Positions 40,766 to 53,782 of a DNA stretch of 64,000 nucleotides are shown piece after piece; positions within the stretch are counted from its first letter, which is position 1, and each line of letters begins with the position of its first letter. The notes beneath the pieces were generated by a model. That model searched no databases. It saw only the letters and a list, made by a program, of their open reading frames with translations, and was not told the origin of the DNA. This stretch comes from Bisporella sp. PMI_857. Taxonomy: Eukaryota; Ascomycota; Leotiomycetes; Helotiales; Helotiaceae. The stretch covers positions 1,302,001 to 1,366,000 of the forward strand of contig JAJSPD010000001.1 of the NCBI GenBank assembly GCA_021307315.1, written 5' to 3'. The translations under genes and the position numbers were made by a program.

Positions 40766-42942
40766 TCAAATAAGCTCGACTAATTCCATTTTATGGCAAG
40801 AGCATGCTGGCATGCCATAGGCCATTCTGCCTATTATTCTGCCTTGCGAAACAACCAACCCAACCCCCTCTGGAATAGTCTCCTCGTAGACTAGTCCTGG
40901 AATCCTATACACTTGAGCTAGGCTTCGTGGGGCTTCCCACATTGTAGCACGGAACAGAGAACGTTGTGCACACGTCTTGCAGCTTACACGTAACAAAGAT
41001 TCGATATTGTCACCATACCAGCCTGCCTCGCTCGCCGCGAGCTTTATGCGCGAGAACTGAAAATCTTCGATGTTGTTCAGTCCGAGATGATCTGAAATGA
41101 GAGTGGCAAGCTCTATTCCTATTTCAGAGCCGTCGTTGTACACGCAAATATAATACTTCTCTAGTAGTTGGCCTAATCTGGACAATACGTCTGCGTCAGG
41201 GATTCGAAAACCATCTGATAGGTGTCTATTGCCTTGAACTCTTTTGATCAAAGAAGTGACGCTGGCAAGCATCGCTGATTTGGGCTGCTCAAAGTCCTGC
41301 AGTTGCTTGGACCGTGCTTTCCATTTATTAGATGGAAATATCCTGGCGATGGCTTGCTCAAATCTCTTTGGGCATGTGCCGCTGCAGCGTACAATTTTTG
41401 ATGCAACATGATGAAAGAGTTGGGGCGTTGCACCACTGAATGAGAAAAATTCATGCTCTTCAACAACGCCCACAGACTCGAATTGAGGCATCACCTTTCC
41501 ATCACGAATGATGACTTCATGGCTGGCGCGTCGAAAGCTCATACCAAGATCCCATAGGTCATTACACATCATTGTATGGCCGCGCAACCAAGCTGCTTGC
41601 GGCGCTACCAGTTCCTTTGGATCGGGCGTAAGAAGAAGCGGTGTATAATCTCCACTTAGAAGCGCTCGCCACGAAAGAGAAAAATAAATATCTATAGGGC
41701 TGCCAAGTATCGGGGTTTCAAAATTGATTTGATTCCCTACGAACCCACCAAGTGCGACAAATCTATCGTGATAAGCTCTACATTGGCGCTCTGAAATCAT
41801 ATATATAGCATCACCCAAGGTACGTAGCTTAGGAGGACGCTTCTTCCAGCGCTCCATATCATGCCACGCACGATAAAGTGGCCATCGAAACCCCTTTTTC
41901 AGTACTTCATCGAATCGAGTCTCTCCATGGAGCTCAATGGTTTCTGCCATTGAGCTCTCGATGTAGGTGATATACCAAGCCGCAGTTTCTGGCGAGACGG
42001 AATACTCTTTGGTGACAATGTAAATCTCTCCACTCTGTACGTACTCCAGTACAACCCACATGCGGTCAAACCACCTTGAATGAAGTATTTTGGTTGCTGT
42101 GTCAAGCATTTCATCATCAGAACTAGACGTTTCGACGACATTCAAGTCCTTGATCGATACATCGTCCCAATGAAACAATGCGTGTGGAGCATAATTGAAA
42201 ATTTGTGAGATTGTTTGAAGCAGTAGCTGCTGCGCCTCTTTTTGCCATTGTGGGACACTAATGTAATCATGCCAAATCTCGACATCTAGCCCATATTTTG
42301 AGGACGCGGCTAAAAGTGTCCGGATTGGTGCTTCAAATACTAAACGAATTGCTTCATCATTTTCTAGACGAGATTCATGAGCATCGGCAACGGCTTGATG
42401 CCAAGCGTGAGAAACAGGCACATATACAATTCCCGCGTTCTTCAGGCATGTAAAGTGTCTGTTGTATACGCGTATATTGTGAGACCCAAAACTCACAGGT
42501 AGTGCTTGTGGTATAGTTATGATGGCTCTATTGTTGATAGGAATTTTAGCTTTGACTACTTGATCGTTCAAGCTCACCAGAGAAAGGGTGCGGATCATAG
42601 GTCCGCTTGCATTATTGAAAACTCCATGGCATATCATACATAGAGTGTCCAAACCTCCTCCCCAGACGCTTTGAAGGAAACCCAAATGTGTGAAGTTCAG
42701 AATCTTTGAACCAATCTCGATCGAACATGTTTGTTGCCCCAATAACGGATCTTCAAGATTATTATGTGTAGCGATTCGTGCTTCAAGTAAGCGGGCACTG
42801 CGTTCTAGTGTATCGGCCCGGGCTTTTGGTCGTGACTGTATGGGCTTAGTGGCAAGCTTCTGGGAGATTGAATCTTGGGTAGGACCTTGGTTTTCTTCTT
42901 GACACCTACTTTCCGCATGCGAGATCCCATTCGAGCATCCAT
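40766..42942 (-). CDS. HET (heterokaryon incompatibility) domain protein
   Basis: A long open frame runs from about 42856 to the stop at 40766. It has no ATG at its left, so I propose exon 1 at 42942..42910 (MDARMGSRMRK) joined across a 53-nt GTAGGT-AG intron, giving 707 residues; an internal start is also possible. The HET core is recognisable: GIVYVPVSHAWHQ near residue 155, and EIWHDYISVPQWQKEAQ near 205, the equivalent of the usual W-I-D-x-x-C-I-N-Q block. Then come IFNYAPHALFHWDD and WFDRMWVVLEYVQSGE. HET proteins trigger cell death when genetically different hyphae fuse. A partner-type gene is not visible next door. It is divergent from BET2. Confidence 0.8.
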
Positions 42943-43329
42943 CGCCTCAACTGGCAGCCAGCGGACCTTGAGGTTTATACCGTTGAGCTTTCCGGGAACG
43001 AAAATGCTGGCGCATTGTGGAAGTTCGAAGCAACAATCGAGGACCCAAGTGGTTGTCAATAGCTATGCACCTTGCTATTTCATGTTTTAGGGCAGAGCAG
43101 TTGTGAACTCGAATAAACTCAGGTTTTGAACCAAGATCAAACCAAGGCCGTAGAGCCTTGCTGGTTTGATGAAGTTACAGAGTTTCAGTGAGCAAGGCTG
43201 ACATCACACCTCATTCGCTTCCAAATCTGTGGGTCGGCTCATCACACGTCTTTGATTAAGGCAACACAATTTTGAACACCAAAATATAGCTCACCAACCT
43301 TATAATCTTTCCGCTTCCCAATCGCACAA
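42943..43329. promoter_or_regulatory. divergent promoter between HET gene and BET2
   Basis: 387 bp between two start codons facing apart. On the minus strand an open frame continues upstream of the proposed HET start to about 43059 without an ATG, so this stretch may include part of an earlier HET exon. Confidence 0.35.
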
Positions 43330-44417
43330 ATGTCCTTGGTATCTGGCCCTGGCCGGGCGGGCAACATCGGTGCCCTACCAAATGAATTACAGCTCGCTGT
43401 TGAAGCCCATGTCAAGTACATACAGTCTCTAGACACTCGCCGCGATGAGCTCGAATATTGGCTCACAGAACATTTGCGACTCAATGGAGTCTATTGGGGC
43501 CTCACCGCTCTACATCTACTTGGTCGACCGGATGCACTACCTAGAGACGAGACCATTGCCTTTGTGCTAAGTTGCCAGCATGATAGCGGGGGGTTTGGGG
43601 CAGCACCAGGCCATGATGCACATTTGTTATATACGGTGTCTGCTGTACAAATTCTTGTGATGGCAAATGCTGTGTCCGAGCTCGATTCTCGTGGTAAAGG
43701 GGCAGAGAACGGCAAAGACGGTGCTCTAGCAGTGGGCAAATACCTTGCAGGCTTACAAAATCGAGAAACAGGAACCTTCACTGGAGATGAATGGGGAGAG
43801 GAAGATACACGTTTTCTCTATGCTGCTTTAAATGCCCTATCCCTGCTACATCTTCTTGATCTCGTAGATGTTCCACTAGCTGTCAAGTATATTGAATCGT
43901 GTGCTAACTTTGACGGCGGGTATGGCGTTTGCCCTGGAGCGGAAACACATTCGGGCCAGATTTTTGCCTGTTTAGGAGCTCTCAGCATTGCTGGTAGAAT
44001 CGATGTTGTCAATAAAGATAAGCTTGGGAGGTGGTTGAGCGAACGGCAGGTTGATGCTGGAGGGTTGAATGGACGACCTGAAAAATTGGAGGATGCTTGC
44101 TATAGTTGGTGGGTGGCGAGCAGCCTGGCAATGATTGGCAAATTGAAGTGGATTGATGGCGGTAAGCTGACAAACTATATATTGTCCTGTCAGGATACGG
44201 AAAATGGTGGTATTGCGGACCGACCTGGTGATATGGTGGATGTCTTCCATACACACTTTGCCATTGCAGGATTGAGCTTACTTGGCTACCCTGGCTTAGA
44301 GGAGGTTGATGCCGTGTAGTAAGTATTTTCTTCCATGATAGGTAGGATGAAAGCTGACTTGGTGGTAGTTGCATGCCTAAGAAGATCACCCAGCAAGTGT
44401 TTGGTGCTGCAGTGTAG
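43330..44417 (+). CDS. BET2: Rab geranylgeranyltransferase (type II) beta subunit
   Basis: Coding parts 43330..44318 and 44369..44417; 345 residues. Splicing the 50-nt intron (GTAAGT, CTGAC, GTAG) replaces an early stop by YCMPKKITQQVFGAAV, the expected C-terminus. With the alpha subunit Bet4 and the Rab escort protein, it attaches geranylgeranyl groups to Rab GTPases in the cytosol. Repeated prenyltransferase motifs are visible: QHDSGGFGAAPGHDAH, NFDGGYGVCPGAETHSG and QVDAGGLNGRPEK. The zinc ligands are recognisable as Asp and Cys in EKLEDACYSWW (about 254, 256) and His in DVFHTHFAIAG (about 306). It is a single-copy essential gene in yeast. Confidence 0.95.
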
Positions 44418-45748
44418 GCAATGCCATGAAACATGTAAGATAATGACTCTCGGGTAGCCAGTCAAGAATGTATCAGCAGATCTACGGCAAGATCTATGAT
44501 TTCAGTCTTCGTGCTGTTCCTAATGTCTCGTAATTCCTTAAATCAGTGCAATGATCTCGGAAGGGTCGCGAAGTCTAGAATGGCGGCGCATACGTCTGCA
44601 CACTTTTTGGCACTTTTCAAGTATCCCAGAGTCCCCGTCACAGCAATTTCACCTGCGTATAAGGTTCCAAGTCTCCTGCCATCTAATACCCTACTGCCTA
44701 CCAACTGTGGTTGGAGGATACAAGGCAGGAGAAGACCGAATCAACGGCTATGAGGGCGGCATCATTACTGCAGTATGGTGTTGCTTCAAATGCCGCTGAG
44801 ACATCTCGTTTTTATAATTCTGTTTTTTTTAAGCTGTAAGGATATGATTTCCTTACGACCGAATGCTATGCGATGATTAAGTAATTAGCATCAAGCATGA
44901 TAGTGTACCGCCAAGCATACCTCCAATTCCTCCACGGGTGTGCTCTCAATAAAAGAGTTACCCTTCTTGTTTGATACTCTTTTGCGTTTCCATTGAAGAG
45001 TAGCTTGTTGAATAATAGTGTAGCCTGTTAAAGCAAACCTAGTATAACGATCGCAGGAATAGAAAGGAATTATCAAGGTATCCATAGTCGAGTTAGCGCC
45101 TATTTCTTGGAGAGCACCAGCTTACATACATCTTGCTACACGAAAATGGCTACCGGCCTCAAGTCCTAGCAGTATGTACGTCTATGGTGGCCCAAACATA
45201 ACAAAGCTACCTCCACAGTTTATAACATATAGGAAGTTGTTACAGTATATCTCTGTTGTGGGCAAATCATGCATGCAAGAGGTAGGCGGGCTCTCTTTAT
45301 CACTTTTTGTCGGAAACTGTCCGCACCTGCATCTTCAAGTAGGTAATGATATCCTATATAGTATCAATATTTGTTATTATTAAACGCTGGTCCACCTGAG
45401 TTGAGTCTATAGTCAACTCGTGGTCGCGGTGCTTGCTCTTGAGCATGCACTAAAGTTGTGGTTTTGTTGTTGTGGGAATGATTTCTCCTCCACGGTTCGC
45501 AAGAACACTCTTGTTGCTACAGTCACTGTGATTGAAGCTGCGGGAAGAGCATATTTGCGATTGTATGTTCTGGCAAAGATGGCATGCACCGTAATCTTCA
45601 TGATTTAAGAAGTTCATCTGATGTTTTGGTGTTGTTGTTGTTATTGCGTTGGACCGATACGTGAATGTTAAATATAGGGCGACCAAGAGAAGCTTCCGGT
45701 ACATGACCCCCGGCCACACAACACACGACTCGGTGGGGGAACCTCAAC
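44418..45748. other. intergenic, no gene seen
   Basis: About 1.3 kb downstream of BET2. Frames on both strands are short and without domain content. Confidence 0.4.
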
Positions 45749-46606
45749 TACTTTATCCTCTTCTCCTCCTCCTCATTCTATTCCTCCTTCTTCATAACCA
45801 TCTCTCTTTTAAGTCTTCAATTGAGGCCATCGTAGCGAGCTCTACAACTACTGTTCGAGTGCATTCAAGTTGCACGCCGTCTCCTTTCCTGTCTACCTGC
45901 TTCTTGAGGTGGTAGCTCAACGTGACAAGAAGAAAGGCAGGCACACCAATCCATCCATTCATCCATCCATACTGGTATTTTCTTGTGCAGGTAAGTTGCA
46001 CCTCTCATCCTCTCCTCCTCTTCCCCTATCTTCCTTCTTTCCTCCTCCCATCCTCCACCTCTCTACCGCTCTTCCCCACTACAGTCTTCATGATACCACA
46101 AGCTTCTCCTTCTCCTTCTCTTTTATTCTTCCGCTTTCATCACCATCATCAATCAAGTGCAACCTCGACACCAACACGTTCTCTCTTGCTTTGTGCAGAT
46201 CATCACAACAGACGCTGGAAGTCGACTCCCACTTGCTGATCCACTTGCTCATTCCCACAGATATCTCTTACAGGTATGCTCCGTCTCTCACAATCTTGCA
46301 CATGTCAATCGGAGTTGGACATGCATAGGCGGGAGCTGCATGCTATCTGTTCAATCCTCTTCCAACAACATCCATATTGTAGCAGCTTACGACAAGGGGC
46401 TCGCGACACGACCTATTGCCCACTCTCTGCCTCGTCTCCCCTCGCCTCCGGTGAAAGGAGAATCCGACTAAAATGACGTCCTATTTCTTCCCCGTGGGAC
46501 GCCGTACAAAGGGGCTCGGCTCTAGAATACTTCCCCTGAAAACGTGACGCAAAAGTTTGACAATGGATGGAAGCTAATTATGATCTATAGGAAACCCACC
46601 CTCAAC
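45749..46606 (+). promoter_or_regulatory. pyrimidine-rich promoter/leader with two 5' UTR introns
   Basis: The plus strand is strongly CT-rich from about 45749 to 46150, typical of a fungal promoter and leader. Two introns appear to lie before the ATG at 46607: 45991..46198 (CAG|GTAAGT to TTGTGCAG) and about 46274..46590 (CAG|GTATGC to CTAATTATG then CTATAG). Short ATCC repeats occur near 45948-45970. A spliced leader of this kind often carries upstream start codons that tune translation; that effect is inferred. Confidence 0.5.
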
Positions 46607-48531
46607 ATGCCTCAAAAGGCCAAAAATGCGTCTTCAATTCCTCTTTTTTGTCTTATCTGCCCAAAGAAAACTCCATTCTCCGACATCTCGCACCTCTTGA
46701 CCCACATCTCCTCGAAATCCCATCTTTCCTGCCGTTTCAAGATCCAGCTCAAAGCTGCCAACGACTTAGAGGCTAAGGTAAAATTAGATGAGTTTGAGGA
46801 TTGGTACGCCACCTATAACATGGGCAAGTTGCTCTCAGAGAGAATGAATGCAAAGGATATCAAGAAGGGAGGCAAATTGGTGGTCAGCAAGGTAATAATG
46901 CTTCTAGATCACGAGCTTTCAACGTCTCACGAAACTATAGGGGAAGGGAAGCAACCCTATTAAAGGCGAAGTCATGAAGCGGGAGAAGAGAGAGTCAGGA
47001 ATGATGACATTGAGATCGACACCCAGATTCCGTGCTCCTGTTCCACCTATGCGGCTCTTTCAGGCTTCCTCTGATGGCGAATGGGATGCTCCAGCAACTT
47101 ATACAACCCCTTCTCGTCGTCGACCCATTCCAAACTTCACCGAGACGCCATCTGTCATTGATCCAAAACTTGTGAGCCCATTGAATGCTGACCCAACGGA
47201 TGCTGGCGATGGAGATGAGGAGTACGTCTATCATAGCACCTCATCTTTTAACTTTATTATAATTTCTGACAGGCTTGTAGGAAAGGGGAAAAGATCACTG
47301 ACTGCTTGAAGTTGAAGGGGGTTCACTGGCCAGGAATGGACCTCTTTGACTCTGCTACACCCGAGATGAAACGTCTACGTAATCAAAAGAAAGACGTATC
47401 AAAGTTGGCGCAAATGAAGGCATTATCATCGGAGATTACACCAACCGAAATCGTATACAGTATCGATGGAGAGTTTCAAAAGGAGAGAGATATATTTGGA
47501 CCTTTGTCGTGCGAAACCAGTCCCGTAAGTCCTCTAGTTCAGTATTTTCCTAATCTTATACACCAACTAACGCTGTTCAGACCAAGATTGAAGTTTCTCC
47601 CGTCAAGCGTGCTCCTCGACGAACAGCCACAAAAAAGGCAGACCTCAATGCTCCTCGCTTGCGAGCAAGAGCAACTAAGGAGCTAAGAGGACAAAGCCCT
47701 GTGAAGAGACACAATCCTATTAGGTTTGGAGGCTACATGTCCTCGGAGCGCTCTGCAAATCCCTTGGTTGGCGCTGGATTCGGTAAGAAGTTTAACAATG
47801 AGGATGACGATTTCACCACTACTTTTGGCAAGAAACGTGGATTTGGTGTTTTCCAGGATACTGAAATCAGCCCAGTTCGAACTGAAACATCTTTGGAGGA
47901 AACCTCGTAAGTCATTCATTATCGCCAATCTGCTCGTCTGCCATCATTGAGCGAGTGAAATCTGCTACAAATTTTAACACATTGATAGCTTCGATTTTCC
48001 AGCCCCTGCTTTACCAACGTATAAGAGCCCGGAGAATACCTTTGGATCACCAACATTGGCCAAGACTTCCTCTATGCGTGGAATTGGAAAGGAGAATGGC
48101 TATCCTGAGGCTCACCATGCCGAGATGCGTACAGGTAATATAACGCTAAGATTTATACACTGACGCTGTACTGACGATACGCAGCTCCTCAAACCTATCC
48201 ATCACAGGTCTATTACGATCCGTCTTATAATCCTCTCTATAACCCATATGGCATGAATACTTACCAAAACGGATATCACGGCAATATTGGATACCCAGCA
48301 AATTCATATCAACTGCATGGGTTCATGGGCCGCCCATACGAGGACTACAGACTTTCGCCCGGATCTTCAAGCTTTCAAGGGGGTTTCAGACCATTGAGCC
48401 GAAGCCCAACGCGCGCAAATGAAACCCCCCGTCCAAGTAATATTAATCCTCAAAAGCCTACTGAACACAGCCTTTCTCCTGGCAACATGGTAAGGTCTAG
48501 TATGCCTGATGCTTCACAAAACATTCGCTGA
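46607..48531 (+). CDS. unrecognised fungal protein with zinc-finger-like N-terminus
   Basis: Six coding parts: 46607..46891, 46941..47221, 47281..47524, 47581..47906, 47989..48134 and 48185..48531; 542 residues, every junction in phase. Residues about 13-40 (FCLICPKKTPFS then LLTHISSKSHL) form a C-x2-C...H-x5-6-H pattern like a degenerate C2H2 or U1-type finger. A second conserved-looking block, LKGVHWPGMDLFDSATPEMK followed by RLRNQKKDVS, lies near residue 200. The rest is Ser/Pro-rich with many basic SPVKR-type sites and a Tyr/Asn/Gly-rich C-terminus (YYDPSYNPLYNPYGMN). I infer a nuclear, possibly nucleic-acid-binding, cell-cycle-phosphorylated protein. I do not know its name. Convergent with MSH3. 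Confidence 0.8.
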
Positions 48532-48798
48532 CCTTGCATAAAAGTACATGGGACTTTAAGGATCACCCTCAAATTTTCTGGCCGGGTTATCCTAATTTTG
48601 GTTCTGGTTCACGTTCTGCCCTTACGTATTTAATTTTCGGCGGTCGTACAGCAGATTTTATTTGCTTTGCTAGCATGTTTCATTGCATTTGACAGCCTTT
48701 TCATCATATCAAGGTACGAGCATTCGCCATGGAGTCTGGGATATGGGACATCATATGGATTATTACTGGCATTATTCTCGGTTCTATTGTACAAAAGT
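48532..48798. other. short convergent 3' region
   Basis: 267 bp shared by the 3' ends of two genes that face each other; no gene seen. Confidence 0.4.
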
Positions 48799-51700
48799 CT
48801 ACAATTGCTCTATCCCAACAATCAGTTGGGACAGCATATCACTTTTTTTCCATAGCACATCCTCCATAAGCTTAGATATGCCAGTAAGCTTTTTCTGCAT
48901 CACATTCTGCTCCATCTCTCGTGACTTTATCGCAGCTACGTCAAGAACGGATTTTGGAACTCGTGCAAGTCGGGCAACGTTTAGCCCATAACTTCTGTGT
49001 GCTACTCCTTCACCTACTTCATACAGAAATGTAACCTCTTCATCACCGCTGTTCTCCGTGTTTTCTGCTGTGAACTTCATATGCACATTTTTCAGCTCAC
49101 CACCTTTCTCAAACCCCCTTGCGATAGTAGAGAGTGATTGATAATGAGTGATGAACAAGCACAGGCACCGCAAATCACGTACCACATAATCAAGTACACT
49201 CCCTGCAATCGCAACACCGTCATGTGTACTTGTCCCTCGTCCAAGCTCATCCAGAATTACTAAACTTCTCGGGCCGGCAGTCTTTAAGATCTCAGAAGTC
49301 TCAGACAGCTCGACTTGAAAGGTAGATTGATTATTGAACAAATTATCCGATGCACCCATACGAACGTGGATACTTTCTAATAAAGAGAGTGTAGCGGAGT
49401 CTGCGGGAACAAAAGACCCAATTTGAGCCATGATGCAGAGGATGGCGAGAGATCGCACGTATGAGGATTTTCCGCCCATGTTCGGGCCCGTGATGAGGAG
49501 TGCACGAGTGGAGTCCGGGCTGGTAGAGAGAGCGGTGCTGTTGGCGATGTAGGAGGAGACGAGCTGCTCAACCATTGGATGACGCGCTCCGTGCACGTCA
49601 ATCGTGGTTGGTATGGATGGGGGGAGGAATGTCGGTTTGCAGTATCCCGGGTAGGAGGCTACCGTCGCGAGGGAGAGGAGGCAGTCCAGCGTGGCGAGGT
49701 GCGAGATGCAGTCCCTGAACACGGCGTAGTGGGTGGATATGTCGGCCAGGAGCGCAGAGAAAGCGTCGTCACATGCGGCGGAGAGGGATTCTTTGTGCTG
49801 ATCGCGCTCCCGCAACATCTTGATGACCTCTGGAGTGTGGAACCTAGACACCTTTTTCGTGCCGGAAATCTTGATCCAGCTTGCAGGCACACGTTTCAGG
49901 TTGGTGTTGGATACTTCAATAAGATACTCAATGCCTGCTGTTGTATTGTAGACCACTTCTGTCTTGCTTTCAAGCTTTGATTTGGCCGCTGCACGATGCA
50001 GGTCCAAATCGTGCTCTACGGCCGCGATGCCTAGCTTGTGGTTTGCGATGGCTTCTGTTTCTTCTTCGGAGCGGAAGAAAGCGTATTTGTCGTCCTTTCG
50101 CGCGGCTTCGGCGTTGATCTTCTCGAGGAAGGAGATCACGATGTCACCAATCAGGGGAAGTGATGAGATTGCCGAATTGATAATGGAAGACTTGAAGCCG
50201 GCCTCGCAGTAGCTGGCATTTGTGTATTCCATGGAGAGTTTTTGGAGGGTTTGCATCACTGTTAAGAATTCCGGTCGGGTGCATTTGCCGTAGTATATGC
50301 GGATCAGACTGCGCTCGAGGTCGGATTTTATGTTCTTGAGGACATATGTGAGCTTGTCGACCCGGGGTGTTTGGTGACCGTCCTTGAGTTCTTCTACTGC
50401 TTCAACGCGTTCTTCTAAACGCCCTTTATCCAGGAGAGGTCTTCCGACCCATTTCCTTAGGAGCCTTTGACCGAATCGGGTGTGTGTCTTATCTAGAGTC
50501 CAGAAAAGACTTCCCTTCTCACTATAGTCTGTTTGGTTGTGATATATCTCGAGACTTGTCAATGTATTGCCATTGAGGAGCATTTGGGATCTGACACTGA
50601 ACGACTGGAAGTATTTTGTCAGATCAAAAACATGTTGCAAACCATATTCTGTCAGGTGGGTAATCATAGCAGACAAGCACACTGTAATCGACTCCTCGAG
50701 GTTGAGAACCCTATCCAAAAGATCTTGATCTTTGTCTGCGTCTAGATTTTTCTTGACTCTATCAGCATAAAAGCTGGTTACATGGGAATGCGCTTGGGCT
50801 GCCATGGTCTTGGATTTGCTTATTCTCTCAACACGAATTTTGTCACCGAAGACATTGCTGCTGCTCCCAGAAAGATGCTGCACGAGCTTATCAGTCGCTT
50901 TCGTAAGTTCTCCAACGATCAGGAACTCGCAAGGGGCGAGGTGTAATAATCGAGTCTCGATTTCATTTCTCATGAAGCCGTCCTCAAATGTGTCATAGAT
51001 GATGTCCCCAGTTGCTGGCTGAACCGCAAGGATTCCAACCTCGACTTTCTCGTCTGTGCCCCAACCGTTTGCTTTACTTTCTGTGAAACATAGCAAGTAT
51101 CCAGTAGCAGGGGCGCCTCCAGATGGACCATCTGCTGGCTGCTCAAGCCCATCGATATCCTCAATATATGTTCCTTTAGTATAGACATTCGTGAGTTTTC
51201 GCTCAAAGGTTGTGTTTCGATTGGTTCCTGCTTTTTTTAGGGCAGCCGTTTCCATCTGTCGTACTACACCCACTTTATGGCCAGCCTGAACCAGTCTCTT
51301 CGCGTGGACCGATAAACGATGGGTAGGAAAACTGGCACTGGCAAATCGGTCAAGATGAGCCTCTGAAGGGTCTGCAGAGAATTAGTGCCGGGTACAATTG
51401 CATTAAAACGAATGGCAAGATCTTACGTTCATCGTATCTAAATTTTCCTGGGATGCATACAATACCCAATTCTTTGGCTGCTGTTCTAGCATCTTCTCCA
51501 AAGAACTTGAACTTGTATCCCACCTCGATAATGAGAATTGTATCCATATTCTTCCTCTTGATATCTAGTATCTGCATTTCCATCGGCGTCAATTTGCCCG
51601 TCTTCGTGCCTTTGGCCTTTGTCTTGGCTGGGCGAACTTCCTCTTCGTCTTCTTCTCCATCTTCTCCTTCCACAGCTTCTATCTCTTCACCAAATCTACG

Positions 51701-52180
51701 ACGCTTAATCTGTGCTATGCTGTCCGGATGTCCTAACTTCTTCACAAACTTCTTGTGTAATTGATCCTTCTGTGCGGCGGTCAATGCTCCATCTTCTTCT
51801 TCTAGTATAGCATCCGTCGTCGACACATGCTGCGAAGAACTGTACAAGTACTTCTCAGTGCGTGGCGACGGATTTGCTTTTCTAGTCACTTCATTATCTT
51901 CTTTCGGGCGTTTCGCTGGCCGCTCTGCAAGGCCACCGTTTCCTCCAGTAGAATCCTCAGCCAAAGGCCGCTTTGAAGTAGCTGTGCTTCTAACAGGCTC
52001 TTCGTTAGTCGAATTTGCATCATAGATCTCTCCCGTTCCATTGATTTCTTGTGATGGCGGCTTCTGTGCAGCAAGGGGCTGCGTCTGCGATGGCCCAGTA
52101 ACAGTAGATTTGGGTGTGAAGAAGCTCGAAATTGACTGCTGAGTCTTGGTCTGAGAAGACTTTGGTTTGCTGGACCCCAT
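48799..52180 (-). CDS. MSH3: DNA mismatch repair protein Msh3
   Basis: Coding parts on the minus strand are 52180..51427 and 51371..48799 (55-nt intron, GTAAGA to TGCAG); 1108 residues. With Msh2 it forms MutS-beta, which recognises insertion/deletion loops in the nucleus. Residues 14-21 (QQSISSFF) are a perfect PCNA-interaction box. A disordered, basic region (KRPAKRPK-type) leads to the mismatch-binding domain ([36 protein letters not shown]). The ATPase has Walker [11 protein letters not shown] near 875 and Walker [16 protein letters not shown] near 955, with THYQSL after it. The length fits fungal Msh3. No lesions seen. Confidence 0.96.
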
Positions 52181-53782
52181 CTTTCAGGATTATATTGGTC
52201 TCCAAGTCTCGTAGTTGGGAGACGCGACGACGTGTATGTGACGTGTTGAGAGTATTAGTCAGCAAGAAACTAAACCTCTCCTCTTTTCATGCAGCTGGAT
52301 TATCTTCCATCAAGAACTACTAAACCTCGGAGGAACTTATAACGATGTCTTTTTCTTGATCTATGGTGTCCACTCTGGATTGAGTTGTTAATTATTTGGC
52401 ATGCACTTCTATTTGTCTCCGATCCGCGTTGAGCTTGTTGAATTGCGATGCATCAATCCTCAGCATCTTCTTTGCCCTACAGTCTGTATTTCTGCATTTC
52501 GATTTGATTCTGCTATGGTGTCTATTGGATAGACGTGTCTAGTTACACAGTGATGAAAGTTTTGGTATTGCTGGCGAAAATTCACAACAGCCCCCAAGAA
52601 CTCAAGCCACCCTAAGCACGCCACAACATCGGCACCTCAGCTCTGAAGTATGCATATGGATGTCGTCTCATCGCAGTCCGTCACGAGCGCAATAATAGCA
52701 TTCGATGCTGATATTCTTGGATTATATCTGCCTTTGGCGTATATACTCATTTGAAATCAAGCTTGATGGCTTATTCCTACAATCTGCGGTCCTGACAAGT
52801 ACACTCTTCCAAGCTCGATTGGAGTGCATCGGTCAGGTTTCGCCTCTCCCTCTCGGTGTGCTTCTGCAAGGCAGACTGATAGTTTGCCTACCTCTGATTT
52901 TTTAATTTTTTTATTGTTTTTGTTTTTATTTAGAGTTTTGGGGTTACACAGCAGACTTGTTGTCAATTTCAGCTCAAGTGAAGCATGAATGTTTTTGCTG
53001 AGGCCAAAGCATCACAAGCTCGGTGTGTATATTTTTAAGCTTCTGTTTCCATCAAAGTTAACATTAATCGTTTTCGACTTGGGTTTTGCTTCTTGTCTCC
53101 ATTCACTGTATATTTGGCGCACCTTGACCGTAGTTCAATTAAACCCGCGCAGAACTGAAACAGAAGTACATTTCAATCCAGTTTTGAGTTTATGGTGAAG
53201 GGCCGAAGCATCGGATTCAGCCTCGCACAAACTAGCCACCATATGGCTCACTGTGCAGCCCAACTTGTGCTGTGGCTTGCTTCCTTGCATATTCTCCCCA
53301 TTCTCTGTGTCTGATTTGAGCCTAGGCGGGAGGGGATGAGGGCAACGCAAGCGCGAAATCTGGCTAAGTTTGGAGTGTTACTATATTAGAGCAAATTATT
53401 ATGATTACAGTAGTGTGTGCTATCAACTCTGATGGTGTCTTAAGAATGTCGTCAACTGGATATTGCGTCACTTTTCCCCAAAAAAAACCAAAAAAAAAAA
53501 ACCGATTCCAGATCTCTATCTCTGAGCCAGGCTGACTGACTGTGAAAGTTCAGCCTTTCCTCATGGCAATGAGCGATATAGCGGCTCTAAAAGATATATT
53601 AAATAAATTTAAGACAATCCCTATCCTATAAAGTGCATACAATGGTACACGAAAAATTTGTTAGTATAGAGCAGCGTCAATTGGGATCCTTGACTTAACA
53701 TTTCCTACGCTTCCCGTATCAACATTCATAGATTTTCTTGTCAGTTTCTGCTTATCAAGCATCCTGGATTCGCATTTCCATA
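52181..53782. promoter_or_regulatory. divergent intergenic region
   Basis: 1.6 kb between the MSH3 start and the next plus-strand gene. An A-rich run with interrupted poly-A is at 53478-53502. Frames on both strands are short and without domain content. No repeat or RNA gene seen. Confidence 0.4.

Noticed and set aside
45870..46328. 152-residue frame rich in Ser, Pro and Leu
   Set aside because: It lies in a CT-rich leader and crosses clear 5' UTR splice sites; composition explains the open frame.
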